Assembly (NCBI GenBank): GCA_020434605.1
Contig: JAGRAL010000249.1
Span: 1-5,492 of the forward strand
Reading direction: 5' to 3'
DNA: 5,492 nt
Source: Bdellovibrionales bacterium
GTDB lineage: Bacteria > Bdellovibrionota > Bdellovibrionia > Bdellovibrionales > UBA840
The notes beneath the pieces were generated by a model. That model worked only from the letters and a program-made list of their open reading frames with translations, did not search any database and had not been told where the DNA came from. The position numbers and the translations under genes are program-made. This document shows positions 1-4,609 of the stretch, piece after piece (position 1 is the stretch's first letter; the number at the start of each line of letters is the position of its first letter).

Positions 1-226
1 GATACATAACCGCACCCAAAAAGCTATGAGAACCGACTTCGGCAGCCTTTTCGATAACTACAATCATTTGTTTAGGAATGGTTTCAGCCTGTAATTTTCT
101 CTTAATTAACTGATAGTTATGCTGATCAATATTTTTCTTAAGTTGAATAGCCGATGCAAGCCCTGCACTACCTGCACCTACAATAAGCACATCCACTTCC
201 ATTGTCTCTCGCTGGATTTGGTCCAT
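1..226 (-). CDS. Electron transfer flavoprotein-ubiquinone oxidoreductase, N-terminal fragment (runs off the left edge)
   Basis: Only the first 75 residues are in the window. The start reads MDQIQRETMEVDVLIVGAG, followed by SAGLASAI. This is the beta strand plus GxGxxG dinucleotide-binding loop that holds the ADP part of FAD (residues about 11-27). After an unusually hydrophilic stretch comes VVIEKAAEVGSHSFLGAV (residues about 56-73), which matches the second strand with its acidic residue and the E-x-G-x-H-x-x-x-G-A-V signature of ETF-QO. The family passes electrons from reduced ETF to membrane ubiquinone, using FAD and a 4Fe-4S cluster, and so links fatty-acid and amino-acid oxidation to respiration. 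The start at 226 is supported by GGAGG five bases upstream (231-235); an internal ATG at 202 has no such site. The gene lies downstream of a terminator, so it is probably transcribed separately from the genes to its right. Other FixC/geranylgeranyl-reductase-like flavoproteins share the fold, but the GAV block favours ETF-QO. Confidence 0.85.
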   Translation of the reverse strand, partial: MDQIQRETMEVDVLIVGAGSAGLASAIQLKKNIDQHNYQLIKRKLQAETIPKQMIVVIEKAAEVGSHSFLGAVMY

Positions 227-274
227 TATTCCTCCGAATGTCTGTAGCTTATTAAAAATTAAATGAGAATTCTA

Positions 275-302
275 TAAAAAAATGCCCTAGGAGCTAGGGC
301 AT
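275..302 (-). terminator. Intrinsic terminator after the 72-residue exported protein gene
   Basis: A perfect 9-bp stem, ATGCCCTAG / CTAGGGCAT (282-290 with 294-302), closes a 3-base loop. Read on the minus strand it is followed at once by a run of seven T (275-281). It begins about 19 bases after the stop codon at 321. It ends the exported-protein gene string and insulates the flavoprotein gene to the left. On the plus strand the hairpin is not followed by a good T run, so it should act mainly in the minus direction. Confidence 0.9.
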
Positions 303-320
303 ATTGATTTTAAAAAATAT

Positions 321-539
321 CTAATCGTCATGCGACGCAGGCATACGATTATCGTTTGGATTTTGTAATTTTGACTCATAGTACTTACGAGATGTTTTAT
401 AAGTTGCAGGTAGCTCTGGCTGCACCTGAATATCCATTTCATCCCATCCGCCTGGATATTTTCTATCTCGCTTTTGTTGCTCATCTGTTTTAGCAAAACC
501 TATGATTGGTAATAATAAGAGTACTAGTAATGCTTTCAT
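321..539 (-). CDS. Small exported protein of unknown function (72 residues)
   Basis: I do not recognise this protein. It begins with a classical Sec signal peptide: one basic residue (K2), a leucine-rich core LLVLLLLPIIGF, and a likely cut after GFA (residue about 16). The mature part would be about 56 residues, strongly hydrophilic and charged (KTDEQQKRDRKYPGGWDEMD at its start), without cysteines or a second hydrophobic segment. It therefore looks like a small soluble periplasmic or secreted protein. There is no lipobox cysteine. The start codon overlaps the stop of the preceding gene in an ATGA arrangement (536-539), which normally means translational coupling. An AAAGG site lies seven bases before the ATG. 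The gene is followed by a strong terminator, so it is the last gene of its operon. Its pairing with the charged 118-residue exported protein suggests the two act together, but that is inference. Confidence 0.75.
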   Translation of the reverse strand: MKALLVLLLLPIIGFAKTDEQQKRDRKYPGGWDEMDIQVQPELPATYKTSRKYYESKLQNPNDNRMPASHDD

Positions 540-892
540 TTTCTAACCTTTGCTCTCTTTAGATTTTTACCTTTTACTTTTTTCGAAGCTGGGTGCCTTT
601 TGTTTTTATGACCTGACTTAAAAGACTTTGATTTTTTTTTAGCTGCTGGGCTTCTCTTTGTATTGTCAGCTTTAGTAGTGTTCTCGGCATTAGCTGCTTT
701 AAATCCACGTTCTTCCACAAACCAAGTTTCTACGCCCGAGTTGTCGGTAAATGTTTGCGGTGGTAATTTATCCAAACCATCATCTCTTTCTTTTGCAATA
801 GGTGGGATCAGCTCAAAAGACTCTGTCGCGCTTGTTTCTGCAAACGCCGGATAAACTAAACATAAAATAGCAATATAAACTATTGTCTTCAT
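536..892 (-). CDS. Exported protein with an acidic front half and a lysine-rich, histone-H1-like tail (118 residues)
   Basis: I do not recognise this as a named family. The first 18 residues are a signal peptide (MKTIVYIAILCLVYPAFA, likely cut before E19). Residues about 19-73 contain most of the acidic residues and include prolines and a WFVEERG segment. From residue 74 to the end (118), 20 of 45 residues are lysine or arginine and only one, D76, is acidic. The tail contains SPAAKKKSKS, HKNKRHPASKK and a KRAKVRK terminus, much like the low-complexity tails of histone H1-like proteins. Such a tail on an exported protein would bind polyanions such as LPS, teichoic-type polymers, nucleic acid or the acidic half of another copy; which one is unknown. 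The ATG at 892 has no recognisable Shine-Dalgarno site. Its stop overlaps the next gene's start (ATGA). The gap to the upstream amidase gene is 52 bases and has no terminator, so read-through is likely in addition to the local promoter candidate. Confidence 0.8.
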   Translation of the reverse strand: MKTIVYIAILCLVYPAFAETSATESFELIPPIAKERDDGLDKLPPQTFTDNSGVETWFVEERGFKAANAENTTKADNTKRSPAAKKKSKSFKSGHKNKRHPASKKVKGKNLKRAKVRK

Positions 893-901
893 TCTTATAT
901 T

Positions 902-928
902 TTATCGGAATAAAACGTTTATACTTAC
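902..928 (-). promoter_or_regulatory. Candidate sigma-28 (FliA)-type promoter before the 118-residue exported protein gene
   Basis: On the minus strand GTAAGTAT (928-921) is followed after exactly 11 bases by TCCGATAA (909-902). The sigma-28 consensus is TAAAGTTT-N11-GCCGATAA. The -10 part matches 7 of 8 and the -35 part 5 of 8, with the exact spacing. Transcription would begin only a few bases before the ATG at 892, giving a leaderless or nearly leaderless mRNA. That would fit the absence of a ribosome binding site. The weak -35 keeps confidence low. Confidence 0.35.
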
Positions 929-944
929 AATGCTTCACGCAAAT

Positions 945-1751
945 TTAGACAATGGGCTTGCGATGCAGGCGCAGAGGGATTTGCTTTCTAACAGATTCAA
1001 TTTTGCTTTTGTCTAGCTCGACTACCACAGATTGCGGTAAATCAGTCTCTGTCTTTATCTCAGCAATAATTTCTCCCCAAGGGTCCACCACCATAGAATG
1101 GCCCCAAGTTCTATGAAGCCCCATATGTACCCCACCTTGGGCCGGTGCAATGATGTAGGATTGAGTCTCTATCGCCCTTGCTCTTAACAAAACTTCCCAG
1201 TGCGCCTTGCCTGTTACATGCAAAAACGAAGAGGGTACCATAATCGCATCAACTTCTTTTTGTGCATAAGAAAGGTATAAAGCGGGAAACCTTAGGTCAT
1301 AACAAATACTCTCTCCTATTTTCCACCCATCATACGTAAATATAGATTCTTTCGTGCCAGCAGTGTATGTATCTGATTCTCTGATACTAACTTGCCCCTC
1401 TACATCCACATCAAATAAGTGAATCTTTTTATACTGACTCTCTATTTTGCCATCCATAGAGATTCGCACAGAGGCATTATAAACCTTATTATCTATAGCA
1501 AGTGGTATGGCCCCTAAGTGCATAAAGACTTGTTTATTTACGCACCAGTCTTTTAAAAGACCAATCTCTGGATCGTTTAGCGTGAATGTCTCTACTGGAT
1601 CTTTTCTAGTAGCTCGAAGAAATAAAGAGTTTTCGGGAAAGCAAATCATCTCACCTATAGAGACATTTTGTGAGTTTAAATGATCGATAATGTTGTTGAT
1701 ATTTTTCGTCTTAGAATTCGTTGTACACATTTGCACTAAACGAATCAGCAT
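945..1751 (-). CDS. Nitrilase-superfamily amidase, deaminated glutathione amidase (Nit1) type
   Basis: The 268-residue length is normal for the carbon-nitrogen hydrolase family. The catalytic triad is visible: E40 in CFPEN, K109 in YKKIHLFDVDV and C150 in SICYDLRFP. The block GKAHWEVLLRARAIETQSY (181-199), the GHSMVVDPWGEIIAE block (217-231) and RESD (124-127) are characteristic of the Nit1 branch. Nit1 hydrolyses deaminated glutathione, a side product of transaminases, to alpha-ketoglutarate and cysteinylglycine. Assignment to the branch is firm; the exact substrate is inferred. There is no signal peptide, so the enzyme is cytoplasmic. The start ATG at 1751 follows the stop of the upstream gene by a single base (TAATATG) and has no good Shine-Dalgarno site, so it probably depends on re-initiation by ribosomes from the upstream gene. 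A related omega-amidase or another small-amide hydrolase is the main alternative. Confidence 0.9.
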   Translation of the reverse strand: MLIRLVQMCTTNSKTKNINNIIDHLNSQNVSIGEMICFPENSLFLRATRKDPVETFTLNDPEIGLLKDWCVNKQVFMHLGAIPLAIDNKVYNASVRISMDGKIESQYKKIHLFDVDVEGQVSIRESDTYTAGTKESIFTYDGWKIGESICYDLRFPALYLSYAQKEVDAIMVPSSFLHVTGKAHWEVLLRARAIETQSYIIAPAQGGVHMGLHRTWGHSMVVDPWGEIIAEIKTETDLPQSVVVELDKSKIESVRKQIPLRLHRKPIV

Positions 1752-1752
1752 A

Positions 1753-2073
1753 TTACTGAAGGCTTGCTGCTGAATGCAAATCAGCTTTTTGACTCACATC
1801 TTTGCAATCCCACCCTGCATTTTTTAAATTAGTGCGAATATTATCTAAGAACATATTGCATGAGCTTTTGTTTTGCGCCTTACCGACTTCTTTATCTTTT
1901 CCATCTTTTGTATAAAGAGTTAGACAAACCTTTTCTGTAGGCTCCCATTCTACACGAATGGTTCTAACAATTCCTCGGTTTTTACAAATTACGTAACTAA
2001 TTAGATCATCAGCCTTTTCTTCGGCTAACAGAGATAGTGGAAACATCAAGATGCAAATTAATAAGAATTTCAT
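1753..2073 (-). CDS. Exported four-cysteine protein of unknown function (106 residues)
   Basis: I do not recognise a family. The first 17 residues (MKFLLICILMFPLSLLA) are a signal peptide, with a probable cut before E18. The C7 inside it is not in a lipobox position, so this is not an obvious lipoprotein. The mature chain of about 89 residues has exactly four cysteines (C30, C50, C72, C90) at roughly even spacing, an even number that fits two disulfide bonds in the periplasm. Tryptophan-containing patches (VEWEPTEKVCLTLYTKDGKD and NAGWDC) suggest a small folded domain. The gene is probably first in a string that continues with the amidase: the stop and the next start are separated by one base. 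A terminator for the L24 gene lies upstream, so the promoter must be in 2074-2152; that stretch is AT-rich but I see no promoter good enough to call. Confidence 0.75.
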   Translation of the reverse strand: MKFLLICILMFPLSLLAEEKADDLISYVICKNRGIVRTIRVEWEPTEKVCLTLYTKDGKDKEVGKAQNKSSCNMFLDNIRTNLKNAGWDCKDVSQKADLHSAASLQ

Positions 2074-2152
2074 TTCAAACTTAGGGTAGCAAGTTTTTTT
2101 AATTTAAACAATCAATAGCTATGCCAAAGACAAGTCCCTGGATTTTAGACAT

Positions 2153-2181
2153 AAAAAAAGCAGGCTTAAGGCCTGCTTTTT
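2153..2181 (-). terminator. Intrinsic terminator of the L28-L24 operon
   Basis: The 7-bp GC-rich stem AGCAGGC / GCCTGCT (2159-2165 with 2171-2177) has a 5-base loop. It extends by A-T pairs on both sides. Read on the minus strand the stem is followed by a run of T down to 2153. It lies just past the stop codon of the L24 gene at 2187. The plus strand also carries a five-T run, so the hairpin could work in both directions, although no plus-strand gene ends here. Confidence 0.9.
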
Positions 2182-2186
2182 ATCGC

Positions 2187-2447
2187 TTACGCTTTTGCTG
2201 ACTTTGCAGCTTTACGCTTTGCTGGGGCTTTTTTATCTGGATTTGAAACTAAGGCAACATTTGAATAATTAATGAAACCTTCTTTTTTGTTTAATCCATC
2301 TTTACGATCAAAGTGAGTTAAAAGTTTAACACCACTAACTTGAATCTTAAGATTCTTTTTATCAAGAGCAGTTACAGTGCCTTTTTTGCCTTTATCTGCT
2401 CCGGCAATTACTTCAACAGTAGCACCTTTTTTAATTTTTAATTTCAT
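2187..2447 (-). CDS. rplX: 50S ribosomal protein L24 (short form)
   Basis: The 86-residue protein opens with a KOW motif (MKLKIKKGATVEVIAGADKG, then KKGTVTALD), the start of every L24. It continues with a strand ending VSGVK (37-41), the family's VEGVN position, and then GFINYSNVALV (57-67), which matches the family block GGI-x-x-x-E-x-x-I-x-x-SNVALV. A lysine/alanine-rich tail follows. L24 is an assembly-initiator protein of the large subunit that binds the 5' region of 23S rRNA. At 86 residues it is shorter than the common 100-105, missing most of the C-terminal part after the SNVALV strand. The ribosome binding site AAGGAA overlaps the end of the L28 gene. The L28 stop and this ATG are three bases apart, so the two are co-transcribed and probably coupled. 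Location next to L28, rather than between L14 and L5 in the spc operon, is unusual. A paralogous second L24 is possible. Confidence 0.9.
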   Translation of the reverse strand: MKLKIKKGATVEVIAGADKGKKGTVTALDKKNLKIQVSGVKLLTHFDRKDGLNKKEGFINYSNVALVSNPDKKAPAKRKAAKSAKA

Positions 2448-2450
2448 ATA

Positions 2451-2759
2451 CTATTCCTTTGCCGCTTTCTTTTTAGTTTTTCCAGCTAACTTGCGTTTTA
2501 CGCGAGTTTTGAAAGTCATCGCTCTTTTAGAAAGATTTTCTTCTGGAAGGTTTAATAAGTAAGAATCAAAGCTACCACGATTTTCAATTGCACGAAGAGT
2601 GCTAGTGGCGATCTTTAAATCCACGAACTCATTTAAAGCTTGGCTATGTAGCTGCTTTTTTTGAATATTTGCATGCACAATAGACTTTGTTTTAATATTA
2701 GAATGGCTTACTAAATTCTTTACACTGGGACCTTTGCCCGTAAGCTCACAACGAGCCAT
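2451..2759 (-). CDS. rpmB: 50S ribosomal protein L28 (alphaproteobacteria-like long form)
   Basis: The N-terminus MARCELTGKG followed by a NLVSHSNIKTK segment is the L28 signature (C-x-x-TGK-x-P...NNVSHANNKTK). The later DLKIATSTLRAIENRG and the C-terminal helical part SKRAMTFKTRVKRKLAGK match the approximately 100-residue L28 of alphaproteobacteria better than the 78-residue gammaproteobacterial form. Only one cysteine (C4) is present, so it is the type without zinc-binding CxxC pairs. L28 sits near the exit-site region of the large subunit and is needed late in 50S assembly. A strong GGAGG site (2764-2768) lies before the ATG at 2759. The gene is first of a two-gene operon with L24. L28 is more often paired with L33, which is not seen here. 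Confidence 0.95.
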   Translation of the reverse strand: MARCELTGKGPSVKNLVSHSNIKTKSIVHANIQKKQLHSQALNEFVDLKIATSTLRAIENRGSFDSYLLNLPEENLSKRAMTFKTRVKRKLAGKTKKKAAKE

Positions 2760-2786
2760 AAAACCTCCAAAAAATTAGGAACTTAA

Positions 2787-2815
2787 CATATAGTGTAGAG
2801 GCCTGATAACAGCAA
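2787..2815 (-). promoter_or_regulatory. Probable vegetative promoter of the L28-L24 operon
   Basis: On the minus strand TTGCTG (2815-2810) is followed after exactly 17 bases by TATATG (2792-2787). Matches to the sigma-70 consensus are 3 of 6 and 4 of 6. The predicted start near 2780 leaves a short leader carrying the GGAGG site. It is the best-spaced candidate in the divergent gap, but the -35 match is modest. Confidence 0.4.
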
Positions 2816-2828
2816 GAAAAAAGGCCTA

Positions 2829-2857
2829 TTCACAAGATTTCTACGGGTATATATGAA
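2829..2857 (+). promoter_or_regulatory. Probable vegetative promoter of the S18 gene
   Basis: TTCACA (2829-2834, 5 of 6 to TTGACA) is separated by 17 bases from TATGAA (2852-2857, 4 of 6 to TATAAT). Overlapping TATATA steps give the -10 region some ambiguity. Transcription would start near 2864 and leave an A-rich leader of about 80 bases before the preferred start codon at 2948. The two ribosomal promoters are back to back, their -35 elements only 13 bp apart. Confidence 0.4.
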
Positions 2858-2947
2858 AAAAACATAAAAATAAACAAAAAACACTGGATTTTTGAGGGAA
2901 TATAGGATTTTATGCATTTTCAAATTGATGAATTATCTGAGGTAAAA

Positions 2948-3271
2948 ATGGATAGAGCAGAAAAATCTGATAGAAGTGATAATAAACGTGGCAATGCAAA
3001 TGCTAGCAGCGGCCGTTCTAAGTACAGAACAGAGTACAACGGTGACTATAAATTTGATTATAAAGATCCAGCGACTCTTTATCGCTTTATTGGCGAAGGC
3101 GGAAAAATCGTGCCTTCAAGAATCAGCAAACTAAGCATGTGTCAGCAAAGAGACCTTACAAACGCCATTAAAAAGGCTCGTAATTTAGCTCTATTGCCTG
3201 TGGGATCTTTGTCATATGATGACTTCTCTCGCCCACAAAACGTGTCACCAGTTCCATTCTCTTTCGAATAG
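2948..3271 (+). CDS. rpsR: 30S ribosomal protein S18 with N- and C-terminal extensions
   Basis: The core FDYKDPATLYRFIGEGGKIV, then PSRIS, and later QQRDLTNAIKKARNLALLP, is the S18 domain (family pattern IDYKD-x-x-x-L-x-x-(Y/F)-I-x-E-x-GKI-x-P-R-x...QR-x-L-x-x-AI-x-x-AR-x-x-ALLP). S18 binds 16S rRNA with S6 at the platform of the small subunit. I chose ATG 2948 (107 residues) because GAGGT lies five bases upstream. An in-frame ATG at 2912 would add 12 residues and has AGGA four bases upstream, so it remains possible. Typical S18 is about 75 residues. Here a hydrophilic N-terminus of about 35 residues (RSDNKRGNANASSGR) and a C-terminal tail of about 20 residues ending VPFSFE are extra. The usual N-terminal cysteine motif (FC-x-F before IDYKD) is replaced by YRTEYNGDYKF, and only one cysteine remains. 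The gene stands alone, without S6 or L9 beside it. Confidence 0.93.
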   Translation: MDRAEKSDRSDNKRGNANASSGRSKYRTEYNGDYKFDYKDPATLYRFIGEGGKIVPSRISKLSMCQQRDLTNAIKKARNLALLPVGSLSYDDFSRPQNVSPVPFSFE

Positions 3272-3300
3272 TAATTAATCTAGCTAATCGATTAGATATA

Positions 3301-3326
3301 AAAAGCCGCTATTTAGCGGCTTTTTT
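3301..3326. terminator. Bidirectional terminator between S18 and the membrane protein gene
   Basis: The stem AAGCCGCT / AGCGGCTT (3303-3310 with 3315-3322) closes a 4-base ATTT loop. It is flanked by A-T pairs and followed by six T on the plus strand (3321-3326). On the minus strand the same hairpin is followed by five T (3300-3304 region), so it can end transcription of both convergent genes. The stop codon of the minus-strand gene (3309-3311) lies inside the hairpin. Confidence 0.92.
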
Positions 3327-3677
3327 ATTTTGTACAAATTCTAAAATGGATAATAAGACTGCCAGCACATAGTAAGGGCTGGATATTCGGTGCAATACGC
3401 CGATAACGGGAAAGACCTCTTCTACTGGATTAGAGTAAAAAATACCTGCTGCCAAGCGGATCGCTAAAATGGGAATCACAAGGGCGTACAAAAAGAAAGA
3501 CCAAGCCCAAAAGTTATAAGACTTAAAGCCTCTGCCTTTAAAAAAGCTAACCATGCTTACAATGGCAACAATAATAAAAATCACGCTAGCTAGGATACTG
3601 GCAAGCCACCTAGGTGCCACTTGAAATACCAGCATGACTGAGGGAATTGCTGCTATTTGTAAAATTAAAGCCGTCAT
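3309..3677 (-). CDS. Four-helix integral membrane protein of unknown function (122 residues)
   Basis: I do not recognise a family. Four hydrophobic segments are visible at residues about 3-20, 25-47, 56-80 and 90-112, joined by short loops. The loop after the second helix (FKGRGFKSYN) is basic and the one after the third (YSNPVEEVFP) is acidic. By the positive-inside rule this puts the helix 2-3 loop and the C-terminal NKKAAK in the cytoplasm; since they are separated by two helices, the assignment is self-consistent. There are no charged or cysteine residues within helices that would point to an enzyme or metal site. The start overlaps the stop of the RNA methyltransferase gene as ATGA (3674-3677), so translation is coupled. 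The functional link to RNA modification is unclear; such pairs often reflect convenience rather than a shared pathway. The last codons and the stop form part of the shared terminator. Confidence 0.8.
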   Translation of the reverse strand: MTALILQIAAIPSVMLVFQVAPRWLASILASVIFIIVAIVSMVSFFKGRGFKSYNFWAWSFFLYALVIPILAIRLAAGIFYSNPVEEVFPVIGVLHRISSPYYVLAVLLSILEFVQNKKAAK

Positions 3678-4477
3678 GAGCGCATACTCCTTTGTCTAAT
3701 GACCTCATAAGAAAGAAGGCTTGTCGCAGCTGATACATTTAGCGAGTCCACCTTTCCTAGCATTGGGATCGTTACAACTTCATTTGATTCTTTTAAAAAT
3801 CTTTCGCTAATTCCATCTTTTTCAGAGCCCAAAACCAAGGCTACGCCTTTGGTAAAATCCGTGTCCCAATAGACTTTTTTAACATCAGGACTAGTTGCGA
3901 TTAATTTTATTTTTTTAGATTCACAATATAAAAACAGCTCATCAACCGTCATAGTAATTACCGGCAAAGAAAACACAGCTCCGAGGCTAGCTCTAATCAC
4001 GTTTGGATTATTTAAATCAGTGGCCGGATCACACAAAATAATTGCATCCGCCCCTGCTCCGTCAGCCGTTCGTAAAATTGCCCCTAAATTACCTGGCTTT
4101 TCTACCTTTTCAATCACTAGTAAAAATGGGTTTGGGCTGGGTGGTATATCTAATAGGTCATAGAGTATCTCGTCAGCCACCGCGATAAAACCATCCGGTG
4201 TACTTCGAAAAGATAACTTTTCAAAGACCTTCTTGGTCACATAAAAGATTTTATCTGCATCTAATAGATCAAAAGTTTTCTGAGACTCTTGGTTGGGAAA
4301 AAGCTCCTCACATAAAAAGATAGTATCAATACTTAATCCATGCTGAATGGCCTGGTACAATTCTCGGTAACCTTCAATAAGCGTCTTCTTGTATTTTTTA
4401 CGAGCGCGCCTTTCTTTTAGCTGAACAGCAGCTTTTACCTTAGAATTATTAAGACTTTCTATGATTTCATGGGGCAT
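3674..4477 (-). CDS. SpoU/TrmH-family RNA 2'-O-ribose methyltransferase
   Basis: This enzyme transfers a methyl group from S-adenosylmethionine to a ribose 2'-OH in rRNA or tRNA. All three family motifs are present in the 267-residue protein: motif 1 EKPGNLGAILRTADGAGAD (126-144, with N130 and the catalytic-type R136), motif 2 VLGSEKDGIS (215-224) and motif 3 IPMLGKVDSLNVSAATS (237-253), which form the trefoil-knot SAM site. The N-terminal part (residues about 10-60, NSKVKAAVQLKERRARKKYK then LIEGYRE) is the SpoU substrate-binding domain. This architecture fits the RlmB/TsnR-like branch, but the target nucleotide cannot be read from sequence. I start it at ATG 4477, because AGGAAG lies five bases upstream. 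A TTG at 4501 would give 275 residues but would place that ribosome site inside the coding region. It is followed with an ATGA overlap by a membrane protein gene. Confidence 0.92.
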   Translation of the reverse strand: MPHEIIESLNNSKVKAAVQLKERRARKKYKKTLIEGYRELYQAIQHGLSIDTIFLCEELFPNQESQKTFDLLDADKIFYVTKKVFEKLSFRSTPDGFIAVADEILYDLLDIPPSPNPFLLVIEKVEKPGNLGAILRTADGAGADAIILCDPATDLNNPNVIRASLGAVFSLPVITMTVDELFLYCESKKIKLIATSPDVKKVYWDTDFTKGVALVLGSEKDGISERFLKESNEVVTIPMLGKVDSLNVSAATSLLSYEVIRQRSMRS

Positions 4478-4494
4478 GCACACTTCCTGATATA

Positions 4495-4524
4495 CGGACA
4501 AATCTACCTATTTCCGGACAAATC
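4495..4524. repeat. 10-bp direct repeat CGGACAAATC, 20-bp period
   Basis: CGGACAAATC occurs exactly at 4495-4504 and again at 4515-4524, about two DNA helical turns apart, so both copies face the same side of the helix. They lie about 75-95 bp upstream of the start predicted for the sigma-54 promoter, a usual distance for an activator site. They also fall in the leader of the divergent methyltransferase gene. A variant, CAGACAAAA, occurs nearby (4533-4541 inverted, 4592-4600 direct). Confidence 0.6.
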
Positions 4525-4531
4525 ACAAGTT

Positions 4532-4601
4532 CTTTTGTCTGAGATGCAATTAAACAAGAGTTCAACCTGGCACTTACCTTGCTCTATCCAACAGACAAAA
4601 G
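4532..4601. repeat. 10-bp inverted repeat flanking the sigma-54 promoter
   Basis: CTTTTGTCTG (4532-4541) and CAGACAAAAG (4592-4601) are perfect inverted copies separated by 50 bases. The promoter lies between them; the right copy covers the predicted transcription start and enters the ribosome binding site. Both are relatives of the CGGACAAATC repeat, sharing CRGACAAAW. Together they look like additional binding sites for the same protein. Confidence 0.5.
4568..4583 (+). promoter_or_regulatory. Sigma-54 (RpoN) -24/-12 promoter of the 84-residue protein gene
   Basis: TGGCAC (4568-4573), five bases, then TTGCT (4579-4583) matches the sigma-54 core TGGCAC-N5-TTGCW at every defined position; the flanking base after TGGCAC is T rather than the preferred G. 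The GG and GC doublets have the required spacing. Transcription is predicted to begin near 4594, giving a leader of about 16 bases with AAGGAG just before ATG 4610. Orientation and distance to the gene are right. No other such element was found near a start in this window. Confidence 0.75.
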
Positions 4602-4609
4602 GAGACGTT

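Noticed and set aside
287..496. 69-residue minus-strand frame overlapping the 72-residue exported protein
   Set aside because: Its end lies within the terminator and it has no start signals; the other frame has a signal peptide and coupled start.
663..854. 63-residue open frame on the plus strand
   Set aside because: It is the antisense of the exported 118-residue protein, has no ribosome site, and its composition mirrors the lysine-rich gene on the other strand.
2377..2562. 61-residue plus-strand frame with a hydrophobic stretch
   Set aside because: It runs antisense across the L24-L28 junction; both ribosomal proteins are certain, and no promoter or ribosome site supports it.
2781..2800. 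Weak dyad TTAACATATAGTGTAG as a possible Zur-type operator
   Set aside because: The arms match in only a few bases and do not resemble the known Zur palindrome well enough to call.
2799..2827. Two AGGCCT palindromes 23 bp apart between the L28 and S18 promoters
   Set aside because: Six-base palindromes are too short to be convincing, and each is explained by nearby promoter sequence; no further similarity surrounds them.
4530..4603. Long-range RNA pairing of CTTTTGTCTG with CAGACAAAAG hiding the ribosome site of the 84-residue gene
   Set aside because: The sigma-54 promoter predicts a start near 4594, so the left arm would not be in the main transcript. A DNA-binding role for the repeats fits better, unless a second upstream promoter exists.
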